Source of the DNA: Cocos nucifera
Lineage: Eukaryota; Streptophyta; Magnoliopsida; Arecales; Arecaceae
DNA length: 64,000 bases
Reading direction: 5' to 3'
Assembly (NCBI GenBank): GCA_006176705.1
Contig: QRFJ01000780.1
Coordinates: 992,001-1,056,000, forward strand
Positions within the stretch are counted from its first letter, which is position 1, and every line of letters begins with the position of its first letter. The translations under genes were made by a program, and so were the position numbers. The notes beneath the pieces were generated by a model, which was not told the DNA's origin, did no database searches, and was given only the letters and a program-made list of their open reading frames with translations. This document shows positions 48,201 to 60,524 of this stretch, in pieces.

Positions 48201-50495
48201 CCAGCTCTCGCGTATCTACTCTCCTGCCATTCGGCACTGACAAACATCTAACCCAATGTTGCTTTCTTCTTTAGAAGGCTATCGAGTGCTATGTAGTTTG
48301 TAGCAAACCGGATGACACCCGGTCTCAAAATCTCTCCTCCAGTATGTGTCCGCATCAATGACAAGACCCATGTATGATTGTAGATGAATCTAGTAATAGT
48401 CTGGGCTGAGTCCATTGCCTGCTGCACCCTACGAAGCTTCCCAATATCCATTAACATGAGATCAATGCAATGTGCAACACATGGGGTCCAGTAAATATGT
48501 AGTCGCTGCTCCATCAGCAACTCTCCAGTGGCCTTATATTGCGGTCCATTATCTATGATGACCTGCACGATATTCTGCTCTCCTATTGAATCAATCACCT
48601 CCTCCATCAATCCAAAGATATACGTAGCATTGTGCACCTTATCTGAAGCATCAATTGATTTGTGAAAAAATATTTTTCCATCACAATAAGTTAAGAAATT
48701 GATGATGCTCCGCCTGGTAGGACCAGTCCAACCATCACACATCACCGTCAATCCATATGTAGGCCATTTATTTTTGTAAGAAATTCATTTCTGCAGCTCT
48801 TCTTTGTTATCATCAAGAAGCTGACCATAAATATCCTTCGGTGTTGGAGGATCTATACTCAGGCTAGCTGGCTGTATGGCTGCAATAGCAGACCGATAAT
48901 AGGTATTACCTGCTGCATTTGCTGAAACATGACTAAAATGAAATCATGATCCAATAGCTCACCACATCTTTTTTCTTATCCTTCTTCAACATACTGTCAA
49001 TCCTTTGTTGTTTTGAATCTTTGCTGGAAAAAGCATATGGATCCAAATCATGAATGATGGCTCCTACTGGCATGCCTCTGGAGAACCTCCTACTACCAAA
49101 TGCTTCCAGCATAGATGAAATACTGTGCCTGCCTCTACTAGGTCTGGGAGTCTCCTTGACTGAGATGGTCCTCCTGAACTCGGATTCTCTCAGCAACCGC
49201 AGAGCCGGATCCCGATTCATAGTACGACGATTCAAATCGTTCTCTACATCTGGCCATCTCCTCCATACGGTATTGATCATCCATACTCGCCCGAATGGCA
49301 GCCTCTATCTGTGCCTCATCATCTGGAGCGAAGGCCTGCTCTGACTCTCTGGAGTGATAAGATGCCTCTGCAGCTTGACGGTCCACCTCTGCTCTCTTAT
49401 GCTTGGCCTTCTCCTTCGTTGATTTAAAATCAGCAAGATGTTTTTTCATCAGCTGTCGCACCTCCTACGGGCATTTTCGATATATGGCCACATCGGGATA
49501 ACCACCAGTCAAATGCTGCTTCAACCTAGTCACCCCTCCTTTCTTGAACTCTGTGTTGCACCATTTGCATCTCCAATGGTGCCAAGCCGAGAGCATCTTG
49601 CCATGCTCCCAACCAATATCACGCTCTGTATCCTTCTTTTTACTCATTTCTACAAGTTTAATAAAACATAGCATTTTAATAATGTGGCTAAAAATTAAAA
49701 TTATTTTATTTTATTCAAAATTAAGCCTAGGTTACTATGCATATGATACACTAAAAACTTAATATATAATGAAATCATACAAAAATCATAAATTTTGGTA
49801 TGATTTTTTCTTTTTTTTTACTTCCTACCTTTTTTTGGACACAAACTCTAAAAAATAAAATATTTACTAACAGAATACTAGATTACCTTACCATCGGTCA
49901 AAAATCGTCGTCTCTCCGAAGTTGACAATTTTTTTGAATTTTTCCCTCCTTTATTTTTTTTTTGGGCTTCGTTCGCACTTTCGACGTCCTGAGAGTCCAA
50001 GATCATGCTCTTGAACTCTCGGGCTCTGAGAGTCTGAGCCAAAAGAAAGGGCAATGGCCATTATTGGCTAGCCCACCCCACCCCCCCTTATCCCCCTATC
50101 AGTACGGCTCGGTTCCAAGCCGAACCGCCCAGCACCGCCCGATTCCAAGCGGTTCGATATCGAACCGTACCGAACCAAGCGGTTCAATGCGGTTTGGTAA
50201 TTTTTTCAGAAAAACACGCCGAACTGGACCAGTTCGACGCTGGTCCAGCTCGGTTTGGGCTGTACCGAGCAGTTCAGCCCGGTACGGCATTCCGTGCTCC
50301 AAAATATATCAAAGGAAAGAAGAATTCAATGTACATGTAAGAGCATTTTTATGGTATACTATATAAATGTGTGTGTGTGCGTGTGGTTCACTGATCTTAA
50401 AAGTGTCAATTAAAGTGATGACTCTGTGTTTCTATGTGTGTGCACTGATCTTAAAAGTGTCAATTAAAGTGATGACTCTGTGTTTCTGTGTGTGT

Positions 50496-50526
<31 letters not shown>

Positions 50527-53500
50527 ATGAGGCCTGTACGTAACTTTGGACCACATAATGGGGTTATCACTCTATCAATGCCCCAAAATTTCTAAACCCA
50601 AAAAGGCAACATGTAATCCCACATCTCCAGTGCATGCCATGAGACTTTAAGTAGGCTAGCTAGCACCATCATTAACCATCTCAATAAAAATGTGAAAAAT
50701 GTTTTCCATTTTCTCTATGAAATCAAGAGAAAATACTATTATAAGCTGAATGCCACATATGAATTTGATACGAGCACATGACGAAACATGTCAAACACAA
50801 ATTGTTCTAGGAGACGGATTTTCTTTAAAAGCAACTACAGATTTTACTTTTTGCTTTTAAAGTAATTTATGGTTCAGGGTGAACTCCTAGCCACTTGTAA
50901 ACTTGTAAACTTGCACTTTAGTCTACATGGGTCTATTTAATCATATGGGGTTCAGCAGCCTTTAATAGAATAAAGCCTGAACTGTAAGGTAATATATGGT
51001 TGCCGAGAATCCTTTGTAAAGTTGGAGGGATGGAAGGAGTCAAGAACCGCTCTTCAATATAATCTTGAAACTAAAGGAGTGCTGCTAGCTAGGCCATTGA
51101 GCCTCTTGTTTGGAGGTTTGAAACCTTAGTTTCACTCTTAAGTTTTCACCAAACCATATGGGCAGTTTGAGCAGTTTTGATGGTTCATCCTGGTTTTGGT
51201 CATTCTGCGTTGTAAAGAAAGTTAAATAATGCCAACTAAAAACAAGGAAAAAAATAATTAAGGAAAATACATTAGGCATCATTTCAAAAGAAAAAATATT
51301 GTTTAGAAATTTAGATGTATTTTTTCAATTATTTCACTTGTTTTTTAACAATAGATGTTCATCAAATCATATTCCAAGTTTACTAATATGATTAACAGTC
51401 TCACGCATGATAACAGAAATGTCCATAAATTTGAGCTCTAGAACAGCAAAGACCATGTCAAAAAAATTTCAGTTCTATTTGATATCTTTAAGAAATAACA
51501 GTGCAGTGCTTCCAGATCTTCTTGAAACTTCCAGAATCTTAGTTAACATAGCAAAAATGCTTGACAACATATACAGAAATGAGGAAATACATAGAACTAG
51601 AATAAACAATCCACACATGTATTATATTTGGACCAATAATTTAAGTTAGTGACAACCAAACTTCAAAGGAGGCCTACTTGCTGATTTGTTCAACCTAAAC
51701 TTCAAAACACAATTAAAACACATGAGACTTCCCTTCTTCACATTGATCAACATTTGCCAAGGATTTACACAACAGTTGCTTGTGCTTCAAAGTCTCAAAA
51801 CAGATCACTGACCACTAATTTAAGTACACTTAACTGCTGATTTTATATGAAACTCCCACTTTATTATTTAAAATTCAGAAGCCAGAGACTTCTACTGAGA
51901 TGCCACACCTGCTTCAAAATCTAGCTTACGTACGCATATCCTAATGGTAATTTTTTTTATTTTCTTACTATCATTCTGAATAGGTCGATCCTAGGCACTT
52001 TCATACCTAACACCAATTAAAATCATGCTCTCCCACCCACATGCACTCCAATCCCCACTCCAAATTCAGGTAATTGACATTGATGCTGTCAGAATGTTTT
52101 CTAGCAAAAAGGAGCACAAAGGTGTGCCTATATATTATATAAAAAATGAATGGTTTTAAATTTCAGAATATTCTCATATAGATTTAGTCTGTCAACTTCT
52201 TGGACAAAGATACCCTTAGCTTAACTCTGTAATTAGATTAGGAAGAAATATAATCAGATATCCCATTCTCCCATTTATAGAATAATAGGAAAGAAAATAA
52301 AATAAAATAAAATTTCATAATACATTCGGAAAGGCAACTCAATTGAATGTCATAATATATCAGCAAAGAAGATAAGATCAAATACACCCAGCAAACAAAT
52401 AAATAAAGAAAGAAAATGCAATTAAATATCATAATATGTTTGGAAAGAAAAATTGAATTGGATATCCCGAACAATTTGTTATTTGTCTCATATCATTTTA
52501 TTCTTTTATATATGTATTTATTTATTCAATTGTTTGCATTCTGTTTGCATTTGGAAAGAACTACAAATCATAACAATAATTTATAATGATGTCGTATTTA
52601 TTTTTTTAAAAAAAAAATGCATCCACATGTCTGTTTGCTAGTACGGTCGTAAATCAAGTGCTCTCAAATAACATAGCTACATGTAACGACAGAGCCATTT
52701 GTTTGTGGGGAATCAACTACATAATGATGATCAAGAATCACAATTACCATCTCATGCTCATCATGGACTAATAGCACATATAAGCAAATTAACCAAAACT
52801 CCTTGATAATTGTAAAAATTCCTAGCTGTAAGCACTGAAAGACTTGGTTCTCCCATAATTATCCAAAGCAATTTATTCAAGCATCCTCTGCTGAAAACCT
52901 TGGGTTTTAAGTAAGCATCACATACCATATCAGAATTATTATCGTAAGAAAGTTAACTAAAAGGAATGCATAACATTAATTAAAAACAAAGAACAATCCT
53001 ATAGTAAATGCTTTTTTGTGTACTAGCTTATAAAGGAAGGAAACCAACTGTAGCTGTTAATTCCATGTGTTGTATCTTTTCATTTTATTACTTTCACATT
53101 CTCTTCCACCTTATCAAAAATGTAAATAAACATAAATCATAACTCAAAATGGGACCTAGAGAAAATTAGAAAAAGAAGCAAGTTTCAAAGTGATGACATG
53201 TTTGATAATCTATCAATAACAACACTAACCTTTTTGACGACAGAAAAATAAAGGTTGATCATTTACCATGTGAGGTATAATGTTGTATTGCTCATCTCTT
53301 AATTTAGCAGCCCGTACAAGAATAGGAATATTTCATGCTATTGTTATTGTTGTTGTTGTTGTTGTTCTTATGATTATTATTATTTGCATATCACCTGAAA
53401 GTAATAAAGATAATAAGAAAAATCCTCAACTGTAGCATGGAAAATATCCCGTAGAAACACCAAAAGCAACTATCCTAAACAAAAAGCAAAGAAAAAGATT

Positions 53501-53842
53501 AAAGTCCCTCGGATTCTTACAAATACAATGCATGGATAGAATGCTTTAAATTCTTCTTCATATTAATAAAAAACTGGAAGTACTACTAAATTGTATTTCA
53601 TAAGAAATCCATAAATTGAAATCAGCAGAGAAAATAATATCAAACAGTTAGAAACTTACCCTTCACTGACCAAGTTCCAGGCCACATCAAGAAGAACAGT
53701 TTGTGAAAGTCCTAGTTTGTTAAGAACAGATGAAAGTGGAGCATAAGGGTGCTTCACGTCAAGTTCGAAATCCAGAGTTGTCAGCATCATTTGTTCAGCC
53801 TCAATAACCTTCTCACGGTATTGTTCAAAACAGTCCTGCTAA

Positions 53843-53915
<73 letters not shown>

Positions 53916-56079
53916 TTAGATTATGCAACTTTGGCATACAGGTGCATGCATTTCAGCTAGCTTCTGCATGACAGAAATATAATATCTTCTGGGTGAAACA
54001 ATACGCATATAGAACAGGCAATTTCTAACAATTCAACGGTATAAAAGAGGTGTATGACCCAACAACAGCAAAAAGGAAATAGAACTGCAAAAACACCAAT
54101 TTTAATTAGAGAGGCATATACATCGGTTTTATCTAAAAATGTCACACCAATTTCCTAGGCTAGGTTCAAAATTAGGAATTTCCAATTTCTGCATAACATC
54201 GAATGAGTGACCAAGCAAAATCCAAATATGCAGGCCTTTAAGTAGCAGAAGGCTTGAAAAATATCTGATATTCAGAAGAATGCTAACCCACTGTATCATA
54301 TAATGTAATGATATTTACAATGTTCCTGGACAAATATAAGAATCAAATTCAGATGCATATCCAAATATCCGACTCGGCAAGAGTGAAAAGGAAGATTCAG
54401 GGACACGTAGGATAAATTGTGATTTTCAACTAAATTATATATTATTCATTTAAATACTGTTTGTTTAGATATCGAAAGATATTGTTTGTCAATGTCTTTC
54501 AATATACATGTTCCCAATTCAAACTTCCTAATTAACTTAAGAATATAAGAAAAACAATATTTTGCAAAGTTATTTTAATACCTTCATCCATGACCAATCT
54601 TTAAATAAAAACAAATACTCACTCCTAATATCAAAAAAATAGAGGTGAACTTCATTGTTGGAACAGTTCAACTCTTTTCCAATATTCGAAAGTAGCAACC
54701 AAAGAACTTTATAAGTATCCAAGTGTCTGATATGCATCAGACTTGGATACATATCCAACATGGATTTTCGGAGCTGGACACGATTGTCCAAGCAACACGG
54801 TATTTTCCTTTTCTTCAAAGGCAGAACATGACAAGATAAACACGAAGAACTTTTAGGCAATGTTACCCAAATACTAAAATTTGCATAAACAAATGAGAGT
54901 TATAACATACTCCAGGACAAATACAATTTGTATAAGGAACTTGGTTATTCATGCAATGCCAGCATCTGTTTTAGCGAATATTATACCAAGATCAAACTTC
55001 AAGCAAGCTAAGAACCCTTCCATTGAACCTCTCTTTCCATGAGCAAATTCGTGGTGTCTCCTTAGGACTCACATACCTGGCTTGCAAGGGCTAAGAAGCT
55101 TAGTTATATTTATCACCTTTAAGGTCAAAACTCAAAAGCTCCAACCATGTATCCTACCCAGCACTTATAAGTCATTTCTCCTTGATGAAAATCTTCAGCT
55201 CTCTAAACAAAGAAGATTAATTTCTATATTATGTACTTCATTATATGTAAAATATTATGGAGAATACTCTTTGATCCACAGTCAAAGTCCATTAGAATAG
55301 TTTGATGCCCTGCATGACAGTATCTGTGTTAGAACCTGAGAGGTGTTCCCTTTCCCATGCAACATCAAATCACACATTTCCACATATTGGTAAGTTTCAC
55401 AAGACAGAGATCTTACACCCACATGTATAGATTTAAGAATGACTCTGAGCAACTTCTTTAAGTAGGCATACGTGTGTGTGACACCATGCATCATTCAGCT
55501 ATTATTGGAACTTTGACATAAAAACCTGCTCAAATTATCTAAAAAGTTTAGTCAAATCTAAATATGTCACACAAATAATATGATACAGAGAAAAGGAGTC
55601 ACCATTAAAAGAACCAGCAATGATGCAAGAAATAAATAATTTTAAAATAGAAATACTTGTTGAAATACCAATGCAAGAATGGAATACAGTTATATCAATA
55701 CCATCAAAATATGTGCAAATAGGCAGCAGAGTAACCGTGCATTAGATGTCTGAAGCAAGGACTAGTTTCTGTTAGATTAAAAAGTTAAAAACTGATATAT
55801 CTCTTGCTGAGACTACCATAAACATAGTATCCCAAAGACACAGGAAAAAAGATGGAAAAGTTATATATACTGCTTGTGGCAAGTTTTGCGAGACATTACA
55901 GACTGATGATTTCAGATCACAGAACAAGGCCTAATAATGCTTACACTGTGTAGCAAATAAGGAAAGAAGGCAAACTCCTGTTTCTGAGAAATTTCACAGG
56001 CTGCCCGTAGCACACTGTTCAAAAGACATGGTGTTTCCTCAGACTTTGCAGCTAGGAACAGAGCTGCTGTAGCAATCAA
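42295..56079 (-). CDS. CYCT1: Cyclin-T (P-TEFb cyclin subunit), last four coding exons
   Basis: Exons are 56079-55945, 53838-53660, 42564-42419 and 42326-42295. All have AG acceptors and GT donors, and phases match over 164 codons including the TAA at 42297-42295. Exon 1 here reads [19 protein letters not shown] (end of the first cyclin fold), exon 2 [19 protein letters not shown] and [13 protein letters not shown], exon 3 [20 protein letters not shown] and LAAKFLNYD, and the last exon ends QQLMELV. Cyclin T partners CDK9-type kinases to phosphorylate RNA polymerase II during elongation. The product ends right after the second fold, like the short plant cyclin-T class, with no long C-terminal tail. 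The 5' exons were not found up to 64000. Confidence 0.88.
44391..44452. repeat. TA/CA microsatellite in intron
   Basis: TATATACACATATATATATTT-type run of about 60 bases. Confidence 0.85.
45905..50296 (-). mobile_element. hAT-family DNA transposon inside the cyclin-T intron
   Basis: About 4.4 kb. The ends are CAAGGATTTAGGAACCG and, inverted, CACGGAATGCCGTACCG, imperfect but hAT-like. The 8-base flanks CTCCAAAG (45897-45904) and CTCCAAAA (50297-50304) match at seven of eight, as expected for an hAT target duplication. The right subterminal region is dense in GGTTCGG and GTACCG motifs. The transposase relic reads on the minus strand, the same strand as the host gene. Confidence 0.8.
46306..49647 (-). 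pseudogene. hAT transposase (BED + DUF659 + C-terminal domain), broken
   Basis: The BED zinc finger (49640-49470) reads [20 protein letters not shown] followed by H. A linker follows with an acidic stretch. The DUF659 core (48751-48248) has [35 protein letters not shown] and [20 protein letters not shown]. The C-terminal dimerisation segment near 47220-47350 reads [20 protein letters not shown] then [11 protein letters not shown] Ser/Tyr/Gly-rich tail ends at 46306. Stops include a TGG-to-TAG change just before SIFALIHSK. Intron-like AT-rich spacers split the frame. It cannot be active. Confidence 0.88.
50371..50524. repeat. GT/AC microsatellites with a 54-bp tandem duplication
   Basis: (GT)n, then two copies of CACTGATCTTAAAAGTGTCA-led 54-base units (50389 and 50443), then TGTGTGTGTCACACACACAC continuing as (AC)n. 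The last part is an inverted GT/AC junction able to form a hairpin. Confidence 0.9.
53839..55944 (-). other. 2.1-kb intron of the cyclin-T gene
   Basis: Donor AGT|GTAAGC (55944), acceptor TTTTAG (53839). It contains a long (TA)n at 53850-53912 right next to the acceptor. No other element is recognised. Confidence 0.75.
53850..53912. repeat. (TA)n microsatellite beside a splice acceptor
   Basis: About 60 bases of pure TA. It ends 12 bases from the acceptor of exon 53838-53660, in the region where the branch point and pyrimidine tract are expected. Confidence 0.95.
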
Positions 56080-58709
56080 CTGCACAAAAGTTGGACTGTT
56101 AACAAAAACTAATGCACTGGTAATTTAGAAGCACCACACACAGTAATCTACAATTACAAAGAGCAGTTCTTAAGTTGAGTCCATTAAATCAATGAAGACT
56201 GCAGATATACATGAGGTAACTATTCTGGCCAATCAGTTACAAGAATGGTACAGAAGCTTCACAGTTAATGTAGATTTCCTATTTTTTAATGAGAAAAGCA
56301 TTAACTCAGCAGTCAAGTACAACATCAATTTTTTCTCTTTAAGCAGCCATAGTTTAACTACTTTTTCCTTTTGACTTTGTTACTATTACTTATTACTTTT
56401 AAGCATTTGGACAGCCACCTACAATTATCATTCCATGATACACAATATGATAGCACAAGAATTGTGCTCAAAGTCAGTTGGAGGTGATAGGATCTCTAAA
56501 CCTTAAGGAGGAGAATGTACCACGTAAACAAAGAGAACTATGATAAGAACAGCTATAACAAATTATTGTCCATTTAAATGTGTCTTCTTTAGCCAAAAAG
56601 CCAGCATGCAACTTTCAAAAGCAGATCTTATATTGTCAAAGTTCACAAGTATCAGTGCTAAATCATCAATGGACAAATTTTTATAAAAGAGATAATACTA
56701 GCTGATTGGTGAGCAAATTCTTTTCAGGATTTCCATTTAGACACAAGACTTGTTTAAAAGAGATTGGCCAAGACATCTCTACTCAAGTAATTCAATCTTG
56801 TTGAATTCAATCTAACCAGTTGGTCCAAAACATTCAGGGTCCAATTCATGAATAGTTTAATTGAATCTAGGTCAATTTAATCTGGTTTAGCGAACAGACA
56901 AGTCCCATTTGGTCAGTCTATGCTGGCTTGATCAAACCAGATCATCTAAAGAATTCTTATTTCATTTTTCTCTTGCACTTTAGGTTAGTTGCCATCTCAA
57001 CAAATCAGGTCCATTGAACAAGGTATTAAAATTTCAAGTGAGACATGACCACAGTATGGTAAAATAAGAAATTAGATTAGATAAGAGACCCAAGCAGGTA
57101 AATCTTCATTCCAAATTTATTTAGAACCTTCCATTGCCAATATGGTCTGATCAGGAAGACCCGTAAATAACTCCTCAACATTGGTGGAACAAGAGTATGG
57201 AAATAACCTGACATCCTTTTCTCTGCTTCCCATACTTCATAGCAGCTAGGTAGTAATGTTCCCATTGACCAAATCATATGACCCCAACCACTTGTAGGCA
57301 GCCAGTCATCATTCCAGCAGCAAGCAATCCTGACAACCAACTGGGAAGAGTCTCTCTTCTGTTTTTGCCTTCTTTGTTCCCAATAACCCTTCTCCTCCTC
57401 CATCTTCTATTATTCCTCAGTTCTAATATCATAAATTGAGATTTGATAGAGGAGATGGATGGGAGTGAAAGATGGGTGGCGAGTGGCAGAGGGGCATACA
57501 TGGATGTAGACATGTGGCTAATGGCTTGGGTTAGGTGCTCTCACTTCTAAAGGAAGGCACTAAAAAAGACAGAAAGGAGGACTTGACCATAGGGGTTTAC
57601 AATGAGAGGGTGAGGAAGATTGGAAGAGGCTGGGTAAGACAACAATCGAGAAACCAAGGAACTTAGGAACATTACCAGATGAGGTTATCATCTAATATAA
57701 CAGTGTCACAGGCAAATCAAATATTGTGATAAACTATGTGAGGGCATTGGAGCTGAAAAACAGATCAGATGCAAAATATCCATATCCATATATGTTTTTA
57801 TTTGGCAAATATGAATACATTTGTAGATATTAATGAATATTATAATTTGCATCTATATTTTGTAAATAGACTCAGATATGAATCATATATTGACAAATAC
57901 AGTTATTAATGTGGATATAAATCAGAAAGTTAAATTTATAGATAAAACAAAATTCCACTTTATATATTTTTAACGCATTCTACATATAGAAACCTCAAGT
58001 TCTTTAGAAATAAACAAATGATCCCATACAAAAAGCAATAAAGATATAATGCGCCCAATCAATCAACAGATTTTTTTAGTGGATCTAATAATTCTGCAAA
58101 GTTACATATTTTGAATTCAAAAACTGATAACCAATACTTCAACCCATAAATCAAAGGTGCCAGTGTCACTGTATGGAAAGAAGATTAAATCAAAGATATG
58201 CTGATGCTGCCACTAACTTGACTTTGGAGTTTATGACATCCATATGAAACTAAACCGAATCACAAATGGAATCAGATATTGGTCTATCCATATCCATATC
58301 AGCTTTTCTTTGATGGATACATATATGAATGGGGACATCAGTCAAATGCTACAATTTGTGTCCAGGAAGGAACACAGTTTTCTAGAAAGGATGCACAATA
58401 TAGCAACTAATTACCAAAGTTTTCACATGATCGAATTTAATAACACTTCTATATAACTCTAAGATAATGGTAAAAATTAAAAATATTACTCATTGAAAAA
58501 ACTACTTACATCTAAGGAGGATGAATCAGCATTTTATCATTTAAAGCTAAAGATGAAGGCTGTGAAGTTATCGAAGTACGACATCAACTATTAAGCTCAC
58601 AAGATTCTTAAAGATTGTTGAATAACACATAGAGGACAATGCAATTCCTTATGAATATCTTATAAATCAAGAATTTCTTGACAATAAAGTGAGCACTGAA
58701 GGTTACAAT
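56080..58709. other. Probable upstream intron or flank, nothing identified
   Basis: Begins with the acceptor TGCAG before exon 56079, so it should be intron of the cyclin-T gene at least at its left end. I looked for the preceding cyclin-fold exon (a CHRFF-type motif) on the minus strand and found none. Open frames such as 57077-57403 have no recognisable domain. Confidence 0.45.
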
Positions 58710-60174
58710 CAGGATCAAGCATACCACCCCCCAAACCAGCCGGTTTGGGGCATACTAAACCGTACTGATCTTGAAAGGGACAGTACAGGACTTCACCTCA
58801 AAATAAGGGCTGACTGCTTGGTTCAGGCCCGAAATGAGCAGTACAACCCTGAACTGAGCTAAACTGTCTAGTTCGGCTCAATTTAGGGCAGTTCAGCCGT
58901 CTCTCCCCTTCTTAATAATTAAGGGGGAGGCATAAAAGGCCTCCCAATTTAGGGCAGTTCAGCCTGTCTCTCCCCTTCTTAATAATTAAGGGGGAGGCAT
59001 AAAAGGCCTCCCATGCCTTCTCTACCTCTCCTCCCTTTTCTCTTCAACTCCAAAAAATTGAAAAGCAGGGCTAGATTTCGTGGATTTCAGCCCAAGCCAA
59101 AAAACAAGTGGCCTTCTTGCTTCCATCTTTCTTCTCTTTTTTCTTTTCATGCCAAAAATCAGCAATAATTGGAGAAAGTAAAGGGAGATCATGCTAAAAT
59201 TTTGGATTTTGATATGATTTCATGATATGATATAAATCTATAGACAATATATGCAATATAGTCAAAATCATGATTTTTGTTAAGCCTATGAATTTTTAAA
59301 TTAAAAATAAATGTCCAGGATTATAAACTAATAAAAATAAAATAATGATCAAAAAATTGCCACAAAAAGTGGCAGCATATTTGGGTGTCATGCTACTCCT
59401 TATATATATTTGGTAGTAATTTATTTAAGTTCGGGCATGATCATGCACGTAGAAATATAGAGCTAAATTTGAATAAATTTGAAAAAATAAGTGATCTTTT
59501 GTGCATATCCATGGGTTGCAAAAATATGCATAGCATCTCTCGTAGGATGCTACACCGATCCTAATTAAAATCATTTTTAATTAAAATAATATTTAAATAT
59601 AAATATTATTTTTTAATATAAATATAATATGTAGTATTCCTACAAGGCTATGACATGCATGAATATGATTTGTTTGAGGCAAACGTATTTAAATGGATAC
59701 CATCCTTCACATCCTAAGGCAACTTATAAGTTGGATTCTATCGCTAGGACCTTCGGATGGTCATATCCAGCAATCGGGCAAAAATATGCAGAAGCCTACT
59801 TTGAATCTTGGAGTGCTAACCTAGACCTAGATTACAATCACAATACCAATATCTACGAGAGATGTCGACAATATACAAAATTTTATTTGTCGGCATGTAT
59901 TTTGTACTTTAAATATAAATCTATTCTATTTATTGTACTGTATTAAATTCATTTATAAATACTTTAATTGTGCTTCAATTTTATTTCATGATCAAAAAAA
60001 TATCAAAACAACATCAAAATTACAAATTAAACAACCAAAAACATCAAAATCATAGGTAAAACCCAAAAAAGAGGAAACAAAAAATTAAAAAAAAAAAAAT
60101 TGTATACCGGTCAAGTGATTGATATGCCATCCCATACTATCTCAATACAGTACCAAGCCAATACATACCGATAG
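58710..60174. mobile_element. Possible degenerate non-autonomous hAT-type element
   Basis: The left part (58725-58900) is rich in GGTTTGGGGC, GGTTCAGG and GTTCGGCTC motifs like the subterminal region of the hAT at 50100-50296. The right part near 60110-60170 has ATACCGGTCAAG and CATACCGATAG. No clear terminal repeat pair or target duplication could be fixed, and there is no coding capacity. Confidence 0.35.
58880..59012. repeat. 66-bp direct tandem duplication with palindromic core
   Basis: Two nearly identical units start AATTTAGGGCAGTTCAGCC at 58880 and 58946. Each contains CCCCTTCTTAATAATTAAGG followed by GGG, and GGAGGCATAAAAGGCCTCC, both able to fold back. Confidence 0.9.
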
Positions 60175-60509
60175 TGATGGAAATCAGGGATTATGCACAT
60201 ATTCCAGAAGGAAGCGCCATTAAACCCTAAACCTAATTTAATTTTATGGATTTATTTAGGATTTCTTATTTTATTTATTGAAACTTTTAATTTTGTTAGG
60301 ACTTAGTAAGTGAAGTTCTATTAGGTTACAAGCCAGCAATTTGACTTCTATTAGGTTGCAAGTTATATCTCCATTTAAAGGCTCCGTCCGTGTAGAGAAC
60401 CTTAGACTTGAACTATTGGTTAATTTGATTCCTGAGATTCCAGGCTTTGTTTTTATTTTTCTTTTTAATTTTCTTTCTTCTTTCTTTGTTTTCTTTTGGT
60501 TTTACGTCA
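60175..60509 (+). mobile_element. Gypsy 5' LTR
   Basis: From TGATGGAAATCAGGG to TTTACGTCA, three bases before the primer site. The left boundary is set by the TG and by the change from the hAT-like sequence. The second LTR needed to confirm it is outside the window. Confidence 0.65.
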
Positions 60510-60512
60510 ATG

Positions 60513-60524
60513 TGGTATCAGAGC
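60513..60524 (+). other. Gypsy primer binding site (tRNA-Met type)
   Basis: TGGTATCAGAGC, three bases after the LTR end. Confidence 0.92.

Larger units (their letters stand above)
42565..53659 (-). other. 11.1-kb intron of the cyclin-T gene
   Basis: Bounded by donor GG|GTAAGTTTC (53659) and acceptor GATTGCAG (42565). It contains the hAT element 45905-50296 and microsatellites at 44391 and 50371, otherwise AT-rich sequence with no further exon, since phases of the flanking exons join directly. Confidence 0.8.

Noticed and set aside
57077..57403. 108-codon minus frame
   Set aside because: No recognisable domain and no cyclin similarity, so not the missing exon.
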